Origin: Trachythela sp. YZ-2020 | Taxonomy: Eukaryota > Cnidaria > Anthozoa > Malacalcyonacea > Clavulariidae | Reading direction: 5' to 3' | NCBI GenBank assembly: GCA_016169945.1 | Contig: JADLSH010000388.1 | Location: forward strand, 372,001-436,000 | DNA length: 64,000 nucleotides | In this document: positions 28,501 to 31,934 of the stretch, piece by piece | Layout of the letters: each line of letters starts with the position of its first letter | How positions within the stretch are numbered: position 1 is the stretch's first letter | The notes under the pieces: model-generated | The model's database searches: none | The model's input: the letters and a program-made list of their open reading frames with translations, nothing else | What the model was told of the DNA's origin: nothing | Program-made: the position numbers and the translations under genes

Positions 28501-30868
28501 TGTAAACTTAAAATATTTTCAAATCATTTCATATCTTGAATTTTCAAGGTGTTATTATTTGGAGGTCTTATTATTTATATGAAATATTTTCATTAATTCA
28601 ACAGTGATATTCTCAATAATTTTTTTTTCTTTTAGGGATTTGTCAAAAAATAAACTTCAAAACGTTCCTGACAATCTATTTCAAGATCTCGTGTCCTTGC
28701 GTCACCTGTGAGTACCTTGTTTTCTATATCGTTTTTTTCTATATGACTTCCTAACGTGTTTTTCATAAACAACTCCTCCTTGTGGGAGAAATCTAGAGTA
28801 GCTACTAGTAGCATTAAGTTCGCAAAATATGTTTTGAGCGAAGAATTCCCACCCTCACGAACCTGATAGGGAATCAATGGGAAAGGCCATATTGAAAATC
28901 TTTCACTTCTGGGCCAGGTTGTTGGAAGGCCGTGGTATCTGGGACATATTGATATACAAATCAACGGTCAATTTTGAAACTCAAAATTATTATCACTGTT
29001 GGATAGAGGTATCCAGCTTTCGTTCAACCAGCCCCAGATAAATGCTTAACGCTCAAATTCGAATCCACGAAAATTCCTATGACACCCTTAACAATAGCAT
29101 GATCTCGCAACTCCCTTCTTCTTTTTTATAGGAAAGTAGACTACTTCACTATTTGCTGTACTGCAGAGAAAACCAACCCAAGTGTCACATGTGTTTCCAT
29201 AGTTGAAGACGAGTTCTCAAGCTGTGATGAACTTTTGAAGAATACCGTTTTAAATTACTCCATCTGGATTCTAGGCATTATGGCTTTGGCTGGAAATCTT
29301 ATAGTCATAATATGGCGATCTATTGCTAAAGACATGAACAAAGTAAATTCATTTCTCTTGACTAATCTTGCTGTTGCTGACTTCTTAATGGGAGTGTACA
29401 TGTTGATCATCGCTTATAAAAGTACCCAGTGGGACGGTGTTTACTTTAAACATGATGCAGCCTGGCGTACCAGTTATCTATGCATATTTGCTGGAGTGAT
29501 ATCGACTGTTTCGAGTGAGGTTTCAGTATTAACCTTGACGGTGGTAACGCTTGATCGTTTGGTCTGTATCGCCTTCCCGTTTCGATTTCGACGATGGTCT
29601 ATAAAGACAGCCTCGATTATCATGTGCGTGATTTGGATTATAGGATTCTGTATCTCCCTAGCACCGTTATTCTACGATGCATACTTTTACGACTATGAGC
29701 GTGATGTGCATTTCTTCGGTCGCTCAGCCGTGTGTTTACCACTGCAGTTATCAAGCGATCGCCCATCTGGTTGGGAGTATTCCGTTTTCGTATTCGTCGC
29801 TCTCAATGGTGTTTCATTCCTCTTCATACTCCTGGCGTATGTGTATTTGTATCGCACGGTGGCAAAGTCAGCCAGAGCGGTGAGATTTCTACTTCTATTC
29901 GAAATTAACAAGACTTTAACTTAAACAACAAAATTTCTCAATTCTGATTGGCTGAGAGCAGCGCAGTTATGAGGAAATAGAGTGCAGAAAAAGAAAATAC
30001 AGTGCAGAAAAAAGGAAATATAGTGCAAATTTTTTAGTTTTTTAAATTTGCACAAAAGTCATTTTTGACTAGAAAAAACCTCTCCCAGTTGCATTTTTTT
30101 CACGTTATTTGCACAGAGCATTCTGATTGGAAAGATTATCTTCGTGTTAAATTTCCCATGCATATTATTAATAAGTAATAGAATGATTGCTCGTGCAATT
30201 TGAAACAACATGCACTCGTGAGTTTTTCAAAGACCTCAAATATTTCATTTTGATAGTCTTTGAAAAACTCACTGATGCATGTTTTTTCCAAATTGCACTC
30301 GTACCTATACAAATTTGGATAAAATGTGCACTCGTGAGTTTTTTAAAGACCTGAAATAGCACTCGTCCTTCGGATACGTGCTATTTTGATACTTGAACAT
30401 CTCACTCGTGCATGTTTTATCCAAATTGCATTCGAAAACATACTATTACCTATACAAATATCATGAACCTAAACCATAAATCAGCCGACTAAAATCGTAG
30501 CGTGTGCACCCTGCCTAAATTAAAAGATGTAATTAAATCCTATATTGGAAAATAAATTATTTGAATTTCTATCCAAATAGGTGAGATCTACAAGAATGAA
30601 TCAAAACACGGCACTTGCCAAACGAATGATGTTTATCATATTGACAGATTTCGCCTGCTGGTTTCCTGTCATCATTGTCAGTATCCTGGCGTTAACGGGA
30701 AATCTACATGATCCATCAAAGCAGGTTTACGCCTGGATAGCTGTGTTTGTATTACCTATAAACTCAGCAATCAATCCCCTACTGTATACCTTCTCAACAC
30801 CGTATGTCTGCGCGAAGATTTCGACTTGGCTTAACAGGCCGGTAAATGTACTGCCCGGCAACGCTTGA
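1455..30868 (+). CDS. LRR-containing G-protein-coupled receptor (LGR / relaxin-receptor-like), spliced, 5' end outside window
   Basis: This is the gene-level entry; exons are listed separately. Eight LRR exons of exactly 72 bases (24 residues, all phase 2 to phase 2) are followed by a cysteine-containing hinge with TM1-TM5 and a last exon with TM6-TM7 and the stop. The joined frame is open across every junction, and all introns start GT and end AG. The LRRs follow the LxxLxLxxNxLxxIPxxxFxxL pattern. The 7TM part carries motifs shared with relaxin and glycoprotein-hormone receptor families (LAVADFLMG, SSEVSVLTLT, LDRLVCIAFP, PINSAINPLLYTF). Such receptors sit in the plasma membrane and bind extracellular ligand through the LRR region. 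The signal peptide and any LDL-A or N-terminal cap are not in the window. The ligand is unknown. Introns are swollen by transposons, and whether the gene is transcribed intact cannot be seen. Confidence 0.85.
1747..1818 (+). CDS. LRR exon 2 (type B repeat)
   Basis: A 72-base exon between TTTTAG and GTAAGT, phase 2 to 2. It encodes DLSNHKLQNISGNSFQGLVS plus a short LRYL end. Type B repeats share the DLSNxKLQNIPxNxFQxLVSLR core and recur at 9412, 18844 and 28636. Confidence 0.85.
1819..2314 (+). other. LRR receptor intron sequence
   Basis: No coding feature is supported. The start (GTAAGTACC, then TAGTCTGATATTACTTCCTCG) matches the intron after the type B exon at 18916. The match fades before the microsatellite at 2315. 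Confidence 0.5.
2315..2372. repeat. Microsatellite, 8-bp unit ACTATATG, block 1
   Basis: About seven near-perfect copies of ACTATATG. The block directly abuts the left end of the Crypton-like arm at 2373. Confidence 0.9.
2373..3066 (+). mobile_element. Non-autonomous Crypton-like element, inverted-pair arm 1
   Basis: The element begins TTTAGTAGAAATTTCCAGG and its body ends GAAATTTCTACTAAA (to 2967), followed by a roughly 97-base hairpin (2967-3063) built on AACAATTA...TAATTGTT. The first 120 bases match the right end of the tyrosine-recombinase element at 19.4-21.0 kb: GTGATAGTCACTGG...AGTGACTATCAC, then CAAAATGGC. A degenerate equivalent of that element's first exon is present at 2485-2606, with KKTAAKLKEDIFLTF before a GTAAGC donor, but its frame is broken. 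It is therefore an internally deleted relative of the recombinase element, the same as arm 2 in opposite orientation. Confidence 0.7.
3067..3182. repeat. Microsatellite, ACTATATG unit, block 2
   Basis: About 14 near-perfect copies of the 8-base unit form the spacer between the two inverted Crypton-like arms. Confidence 0.95.
3183..3914 (-). mobile_element. Non-autonomous Crypton-like element, inverted-pair arm 2
   Basis: Reverse-complement copy of arm 1. The terminal hairpin is at about 3187-3292 and the body runs to the terminal GGAAATTTCTACTAAA at 3914. Inside, the same palindrome GTGATAGTCACTGACC...TATCAC and the same ATGGC start occur on the minus strand. The two arms differ by scattered substitutions and small indels, so this is not an assembly-perfect palindrome. 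Confidence 0.7.
3915..3947. repeat. Microsatellite, ACTATATG unit, block 3
   Basis: About four copies of the unit, abutting the right end of arm 2. Confidence 0.9.
3948..4115. mobile_element. Foldback MITE of about 168 bp
   Basis: A near-perfect palindrome. GGCGATTGACTGTTGTG at the left is matched inverted by CACAACAGTCAACCGCC at the right, and the arms continue through TACCTGAAAAATACAATG and CGAAGGCCCTTCGT to a short central loop near 4020-4040. No coding capacity. Confidence 0.85.
4490..4578. repeat. Tandem repeat, 22-bp unit, 4 copies, inside the hAT element
   Basis: The unit CTCCTTGGGGTATTCAGCAGCG is repeated about four times with almost no divergence, which points to recent expansion or gene-conversion-like homogenisation. 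Confidence 0.9.
4614..4805 (+). pseudogene. hAT transposase fragment
   Basis: An open stretch of about 63 codons carries LNWFEDISSIMHALDTRS and then FGAEIFIPRVACQQNKK. The second motif resembles the IPR...Q segment found between the catalytic parts of hAT transposases. No start codon, no other catalytic segments and no continuation are visible, so it is a relic of the parent transposase. Evidence is limited to one motif and its location inside proven hAT ends. Confidence 0.45.
5343..5488. repeat. Microsatellite, ACTATATG unit with variants, block 4
   Basis: A degenerate start (ACTATACG, ACTACATG, ACTATGTG, ACTATATC) followed by eight perfect ACTATATG units. It is the same unit as the blocks at 2.3-3.9 kb, so the hAT element and foldback MITE lie within one larger repeat-rich tract. 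Confidence 0.9.
5609..5692 (+). pseudogene. Small zinc-finger-like reading frame
   Basis: An ATG at 5609 opens a short frame ending in TAA that reads MSYLCEVCGKSSSTSTNCA followed by RHTKEPFMM. CxxC, a further Cys and one His resemble the first half of a C2H2 finger. It lies just upstream of the packaging-ATPase remnant and may be a remnant of the same element, or an exon whose donor is the following GTAAGT. Function not established. Confidence 0.35.
5700..6043 (-). mobile_element. tRNA-derived SINE
   Basis: On the minus strand the element starts GGGGCGCAGTCGTCAGAGC (A-box-like), continues to GTGGGTTCGATTCTCGC (B box, about 5987-6001 on plus), and then has a body with GGGTTTTCTCCGGGTACTCC, a segment widely conserved among metazoan SINEs. 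The tRNA-like head has no intact cloverleaf, so it is not a tRNA gene. The 3' end near 5700 is approximate. It abuts the 5' edge of the packaging-ATPase remnant. Confidence 0.8.
6090..7250 (+). pseudogene. FtsK/HerA-type packaging-ATPase remnant (Maverick/Polinton- or adintovirus-like) plus downstream open frame
   Basis: Several broken frames together resemble a DNA-packaging ATPase. A degenerate Walker A (TGCTQSRKT, with Arg where Gly is usual) lies near 6120-6150, and a Walker B-like LIVLDDL near 6310-6335. Then come an in-frame TAA near 6376, an SHHRNLSVIYIVQN segment, another TGA near 6512 and a frame change into a 140-codon open stretch (6512-6934). That stretch holds MIARRIYPGRMREF, a GYLMLDLKAT strand and a TNVLPG end, then a different region (NTEQRMQEIIE...LYSDQLDRFLTF) resembling the small protein that often follows in such elements. 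Further stops follow to 7250. These elements are large virus-like DNA transposons whose ATPase pumps DNA into a capsid. The copy is clearly inactive. The choice between Polinton and relatives is uncertain. Confidence 0.55.
7260..8260 (+). other. Receptor intron with poly-C tracts, no gene seen
   Basis: Nothing coding is supported. There are homopolymer C tracts near 7628-7640 and 7849-7863. Around 7910-8010 the sequence resembles the SINE-like stretch of the repeated module at 19.0-19.15 kb. The end (TTGTTGTAG) is the acceptor of the exon at 8261. Confidence 0.5.
8261..8332 (+). CDS. LRR exon 3 (type A repeat)
   Basis: A 72-base exon, phase 2 to 2, encoding LTHNNIKKIGRGAFNDLGNL. The acceptor is TTGTAG and the donor GTAAGT. 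Unlike the other type A exons it is not followed by a type B exon: the downstream intron jumps at about 8450 into sequence that elsewhere lies after the type B exon. Confidence 0.85.
8480..8560 (-). repeat. Old SINE-head remnant in the module intron
   Basis: On the minus strand, TTAGAGTAGGCGCCTTGCAC and GTCTGAGATCCTGGGT resemble the A-box and B-box halves of the SINE at 5.7-6.0 kb. A copy of the same segment occurs at 13195-13262 and a more diverged one at 19085-19150, so this SINE was already in the ancestral LRR module. Confidence 0.5.
9122..9193 (+). CDS. LRR exon 4 (type A repeat)
   Basis: A 72-base exon between GTCTTAG and GTAAGT, phase 2 to 2, encoding LTNNGIKDIEPGAFNDLENL. It is nearly identical to the exon at 18554-18625, as are the flanking introns, so the duplication is recent. 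Confidence 0.88.
9412..9483 (+). CDS. LRR exon 5 (type B repeat)
   Basis: A 72-base exon, phase 2 to 2, encoding DLSNQKLQNIPENVFQGLVS. It differs from the exon at 18844 by about one base. The downstream intron is interrupted after 13 bases by the LINE block starting near 9497. Confidence 0.88.
9497..13122 (-). mobile_element. CR1-like LINE copy 1, 5'-truncated, with long 3' region
   Basis: Broken minus-strand frames from 13069 to 10839 give, in order, the end of an apurinic-type endonuclease (GDLTNFD), a linker with SWMTASIKQL and KWWQFVNKMSG, RT motifs (TRPISLTACRSKVLDDF, CFLDFSKAFDR, GIPQRTKLGPILFL) and an FVDD active site at about 11568-11579. The C-terminal region ends RLDERRADLCERT. Frame changes and stops show it is dead. 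An AATAAA-rich end lies near 10700 and is followed by 1.2 kb shared with copy 2 at 23003, so the shared block is read here as one transcript unit with a long 3' region. The 5' break at 13122 is where copy 2 continues and copy 1 does not, as expected from 5' truncation. Confidence 0.75.
13123..13428 (+). other. Module intron remnant between two insertions
   Basis: From about 13195 to 13428 this sequence matches 8480-8710 closely, including the SINE-head remnant. It is the continuation of the intron after the exon at 9412, separated from it by the LINE copy. Nothing recognisable lies in 13123-13194. Confidence 0.65.
13429..13683. mobile_element. MITE copy 1 with CAATCTTGGACAAAA ends
   Basis: A 255-bp element with inverted ends CAACCTTGGACAAAA and TTTTGTCCAAGATTG, an internal poly-C/poly-G foldback (about 13510-13590) and no coding capacity. 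A second copy of about 248 bp lies in the same orientation at 17920-18167. The ends and neighbouring TA dinucleotides suggest the Tc1/mariner group, but the target duplication is not clean. Confidence 0.8.
13684..14670. other. Cargo of the 4.7-kb insertion, left part, no gene seen
   Basis: AT-rich, probably the 5' flank of the Mutator-like element. Inverted copies of GGTTTACAC and GTGTAAACC occur at about 13896-13980. There is no coding evidence. Confidence 0.4.
14715..16020 (+). pseudogene. Mutator-like transposase, internally deleted
   Basis: An ATG at 14715 opens a basic N-terminus and runs to LFGVFNEILKCPDC, then reaches a stop at 14987. A second frame (from about 14962) continues with TKCLDVEIMSDKCKACQKW and stays open to TAA at 16020, ending YEAGGF. 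This matches a family of animal Mutator-like transposases of the D-D-E type: LGDGDS (Asp near residue 76), a CxxH between the second Asp and the Glu (ECIGH, 102-105) and a Glu in NVNECLN (244). The segment that should hold the first catalytic Asp, between the two halves, is absent, and the join near 14965 is out of frame. It is thus a deletion derivative. The 3' half is otherwise intact, suggesting fairly recent activity of the family. Confidence 0.75.
16021..16639. other. AT-rich 3' flank of the Mutator-like relic
   Basis: No coding signal. Probably the element's 3' untranslated and terminal sequence. I could not locate a terminal inverted repeat matching the 5' side. Confidence 0.4.
16640..17755 (-). 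pseudogene. Tc1-like transposase, DD34E, two in-frame TGA stops
   Basis: A single minus-strand frame of 372 codons, best start ATG at 17731, contains an N-terminal helix-turn-helix (KVSTDLGVSLATIYRIKKSG), a second HTH (NVSNRTVRRRLNEHGYG), a first catalytic Asp in NFYLDGVSFY, a second in LQDGDPSQN and the Glu in PDLNPIENLF. There are 34 residues between the second Asp and the Glu. The frame is interrupted only by TGA at 17152-17150 and TGA at 17011-17009; no indel is needed. The length equals that of a full Tc1-type transposase. No terminal repeats could be matched around it. It lies inside the 4.7-kb MITE-bounded insertion. Confidence 0.85.
17920..18167. mobile_element. MITE copy 2 with CAATCTTGGACAAAA ends
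   Basis: A direct copy of the MITE at 13429-13683, with perfect 15-base inverted ends CAATCTTGGACAAAA and TTTTGTCCAAGATTG. Its right end is followed by TA and then GGTTCCCGAAATTTAATATG, which is exactly the intron sequence that follows the corresponding point in the paralogous intron at about 8710. Confidence 0.85.
18554..18625 (+). CDS. LRR exon 6 (type A repeat)
   Basis: A 72-base exon between GTCTTAG and GTAAGT, phase 2 to 2, encoding LTNNGIKDIEPGAFNDLENM. Near-identical to the exon at 9122. Confidence 0.88.
18844..18915 (+). CDS. LRR exon 7 (type B repeat)
   Basis: A 72-base exon between CTTTCAG and GTAAGT, phase 2 to 2, encoding DLSNQKLQNIPENVFQGLVS. Near-identical to the exon at 9412. 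Confidence 0.88.
18916..19410 (+). other. Receptor intron with old SINE-head remnant
   Basis: No gene. At 19085-19150 the minus strand reads AGTCAGAAAAAGCG...ATCTGAGACCCTGGGG, a diverged version of the SINE head at 6.0 kb. The end near 19310 (AAATCGCTTCAGAAAAGG) matches positions 820-840 and 8190, marking the next module boundary. Confidence 0.5.
19411..20965 (-). mobile_element. Crypton-like tyrosine-recombinase transposon with terminal hairpin
   Basis: The right end (5' relative to the gene) is TTTAGTATAAATTTCCAGG on the minus strand, followed by subterminal GTGATAGTCACTGG-like palindromes. The left end carries a 105-bp near-perfect hairpin (19416-19520) from AACAATTAGTCGCC to GGCGACTAATTGTT, next to TTTAGTATAAGTTTTTAGG, an imperfect inverted copy of the right end. 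Two relatives with the same layout form the inverted pair at 2.37-3.91 kb. The gene inside is a DUF3504/Crypton-type recombinase. Known Cryptons move by a tyrosine recombinase and generally lack terminal inverted repeats, so these structured ends are unusual. Confidence 0.7.
19776..20842 (-). pseudogene. Crypton-type tyrosine recombinase (DUF3504-like), core deleted
   Basis: Exon 1 (20842-20731) encodes MATRFAVVTGDEIEKIKQD and then a KKTKKATKF motif typical of Crypton N-termini, ending at a GTAAAA donor. A 136-base intron ends TTTAATAG, and exon 2 starts at 20594 with EWFHGQNEFFKEVN in the spliced frame. Near 20550 the homology switches to another frame, which stays open to a stop at 19776 and reads SMLRLVSTADGQEYFELN, then GSKRCPVEVLK, LFQRPK, TNHSLRATT, ITGHK and SIESY. 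The last motifs supply the HxxR, His and Tyr of the tyrosine-recombinase active site. The first catalytic Arg and the preceding core-binding domain are missing at the frame switch, so this copy is an internal deletion. The C-terminal 70 residues are Ser/Asn-rich and of unknown role. Confidence 0.75.
20966..21183 (+). other. Short AT-rich stretch before the Gag remnant
   Basis: Contains an AATAAAA and a run ending GTATAACATAACAAC just before the Gag start, so it may include the tail of a 5' LTR. No boundaries can be fixed. Confidence 0.25.
21184..21903 (+). pseudogene. Ty3/gypsy-type Gag remnant
   Basis: An ATG at 21184 opens MASFHIPPLEVLELNDGSYT, then a stop. The frame continues with HEWKSAWRNYTLERNIDK, shifts to TPLSVIGKEANKVFRTFVW and later to ESRTLDQLLRDRLITDI, DNNLTLQKAVDKARD and VHAVREKQYK, ending near INYCKYSGRDHDRYAG, which resembles a decayed zinc knuckle. 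This order (start motif, W-K-W region, LRDRL, zinc knuckle) is that of gypsy capsid-nucleocapsid proteins. There are at least three stops and two frame changes. No matching pol follows. The gypsy RT piece at 27.8 kb may or may not be from the same element. Confidence 0.6.
22100..23002. other. Intron filler, nothing recognised
   Basis: AT-rich sequence with no supported gene, RNA or terminal repeat. An isolated CTTAAGGAGGCTCCCTACAG at about 21917 resembles the end CTGTAGGGAGCCACCTTAAG at about 40547, but no partner end is found near either. Confidence 0.3.
23003..26935 (-). mobile_element. CR1-like LINE copy 2
   Basis: Same family and same 3' region as copy 1 at 9497-13122, but extending further 5'. 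A frame from ATG at 26931 encodes an endonuclease N-terminus (LINARCLFPKVDELI, VTELWLHSD, NGRGGGVCVY) that copy 1 lacks. RT and C-terminal parts follow with multiple frame changes and with small deletions relative to copy 1: about 115 bases near 25760, and the region near 25320. The near-identity of the two copies, including the 1.2-kb 3' part at 23003-24210, indicates recent activity or duplication. Confidence 0.75.
26936..27680. other. Intron filler, nothing recognised
   Basis: A C-rich run occurs at 27606-27628. The 5' part may be leader sequence of LINE copy 2, upstream of 26931. No gene is supported. Confidence 0.3.
27790..28210 (+). pseudogene. Ty3/gypsy reverse-transcriptase N-terminal remnant
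   Basis: Readable segments VKEEYEPILCKQAVNLIQI, EEFRDVLEGL, LEGQYTIVTDPSVKPG, a broken KDDIIN region and VRKPVSGADEKPKIRVCLD followed by PKDLT match the start of gypsy-type RT domains, which pass from FxDVFxGxG through KPxxxPxR to LRxCLDPxxLN. In-frame stops follow EGLS and SRSAY. The match ends exactly where the MITE at 28212 begins. The catalytic xxDD region is absent. Confidence 0.65.
28212..28449. mobile_element. Foldback MITE, TA target duplication
   Basis: A 238-bp palindromic element with ends CAGTTGTGGCAATAGAAG and its inverted counterpart CTTCTGTTGCCACGGCTG. The arms extend about 100 bp (TTCCTAAAAATGTCGATCAA / TTGATTGACATTTTTAGGAA) and TA is present on both sides (28210-28211, 28450-28451). 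Tc1/mariner-type ends. It truncates the gypsy RT remnant on its left. Confidence 0.85.
28636..28707 (+). CDS. LRR exon 8 (type B repeat)
   Basis: A 72-base exon between CTTTTAG and GTGAGT, phase 2 to 2, encoding DLSKNKLQNVPDNLFQDLVS. The intron upstream (28470-28635) resembles A-to-B introns (ACTCCGCGAATAGAAGCGAC), but the expected type A exon is absent, replaced by the gypsy/MITE block. Confidence 0.85.
28708..29131 (+). other. Receptor intron before the 7TM exon
   Basis: Starts GTGAGTACC and ends TTTTTTATAG. No other feature seen. Confidence 0.7.
29132..29879 (+). CDS. Receptor exon 9: hinge and TM1-TM5
   Basis: The first base completes the codon left by the LRR exon (phase 2). The frame is then open for 249 codons to a GTGAGA donor in phase 0. 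It encodes a hinge with paired cysteines (FTICCTAE) and DEFSSCDELLKN, then five hydrophobic helices: TM1 around SIWILGIMALAGN, TM2 with LAVADFLMGVY, TM3 with SSEVSVLTLTVVTLDRLVCI (the DRL equivalent of DRY), TM4 around MCVIWIIGFCI and TM5 around FVFVALNGVSFLFI. The CC...C hinge pattern and SSEVSVLTL are characteristic of leucine-rich-repeat GPCRs. If the following intron is retained, the frame ends after about 15 further codons, yielding a five-helix product. Confidence 0.88.
29880..30580 (+). other. Last receptor intron with foldback repeats
   Basis: A 701-base intron, GTGAGA to CCAAATAG. At about 30190-30430 it contains two hairpin units with CATGCACTCGTGAGTTTTT in direct and inverted copies and AAATTGCAC ends, the pattern of a foldback MITE. 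The first bases of the intron (GTGAGATTT) repeat the first bases of the next exon (GTGAGATCT). Confidence 0.7.
30581..30868 (+). CDS. Receptor exon 10: TM6-TM7 and stop
   Basis: Phase 0 continuation of exon 9 to TGA at 30866-30868. It encodes the third intracellular loop end (RSTRMNQNTALAKRMM), TM6 (FIILTDFACWFPVIIVSIL) and TM7 (VLPINSAINPLLYTFSTP) with an intact NPxxY. ALAKRMMFIILTD and the PINSAxNPxLYT motif are shared with relaxin-type receptors. The cytoplasmic tail is short, ending LPGNA. Confidence 0.9.
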   Translation: MRSTRMNQNTALAKRMMFIILTDFACWFPVIIVSILALTGNLHDPSKQVYAWIAVFVLPINSAINPLLYTFSTPYVCAKISTWLNRPVNVLPGNA

Positions 30869-31243
30869 GTACTAACTTTTGGCGTTTCAGTCAACATTTT
30901 TTTAGTTATAGCAACTTTAAGAAACTTTTTCCCTTCGTAGTAACGTTAGCAGTAGATCATTTCAAGCAACTGATCATGGGAGGTACTAGTAATTATTAAG
31001 AAGGACAAAATATGGAACTAAAAGCTTCCTTGTTTAAACATTATAGTATTAACTTTACATTTGTTCCAAAGGATGATATGCTTATAGAGGGAACCTACGT
31101 AATTATAAGATACGCTTTTAGAAAAGAAGATGGTAGTGTTAACTGGTTTGAATCCAGGTTTAAATATTTTGTTTGTTTTTGTTCTTGCATAATTACATAA
31201 TCGCAGTATAATTACAAAAGTTTTCTTGTCTGACATTTCGGTT
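30869..31243 (+). other. Receptor 3' flank
   Basis: No gene supported. No canonical AATAAA occurs immediately after the stop, so the transcript end was not identified. Confidence 0.4.
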
Positions 31244-31510
31244 TTCTCTGAAACGAAAAGGAGAGTTGATGGGAGTCAATGAAAGTTTCAACTCTCATTC
31301 CCGTTTGACCGCCAAAGTTTTATCAACCAACCAAGTCAAAGTTAATGAGAGTTGACGAGAGTTTGCTCGATTGACCGGTACGCCCGGTAAGATCCAGTCA
31401 ACTCTCATGCAAGTTGTTCTCGTTTGACCGGGGCATGAGCGTTGATTAAACTCTGATGTAAACTCTCGCTTGCTAATTCTCATCCACTCTCATCCTCGTT
31501 TTACCAGAGC
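31244..31510. repeat. Repeat with many CAACTCTCAT / TTTGACCGG motifs
   Basis: About 260 bases carry at least seven direct or inverted variants of CAACTCTCAT (AGAGTTGA) and several CGTTTGACCGG or GATTGACCGG motifs. The arrangement is mirror-like around 31375, typical of a MITE with subterminal repeats. Confidence 0.6.
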
Positions 31511-31512
31511 TA

Positions 31513-31910
31513 AATATATAAAATCAAGCCCGGATTTTGGCGTACATGCTGTGGGAGGTGGAAAAATTTTTAGGGGAGGTGCAGCGTCCGAGCTCCAAGG
31601 TTTCAGACGTATCCCTCTGAAATAAAAAATGTGACTTTATGTGTGTAATGTATGTATTTATGCATTATGATTGTATGAGTTATCCAATTGATATTGTGTT
31701 TCATCAAACATGGCAAGTTGGTTGTAATGGTTCTGTTATTATTCAACATTAAATTTTGACTTTGATCAATCATTTCACTCAATAAGGGAGGTGCATGAAT
31801 TTTTAGGGGAGGTGCCAAAATTCTCAGGGAAGGTGCAAAACGATCCCAGGAGAGGTGCACACCTCCCCACACCTCCCCGCACCTCCCCTCAAAATCCGGC
31901 CATGTATAAA
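31513..31910. repeat. GGGGAGGTGC repeat element
   Basis: Ends CCCGGATTTTGG and CAAAATCCGGCC are inverted relative to each other. Several GGGGAGGTGC units sit at both sides (31560-31580; 31790-31885). No coding content. Class unknown. Confidence 0.5.
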
Positions 31911-31934
31911 GTTCCCTGATTTACTAAGTTTCCT

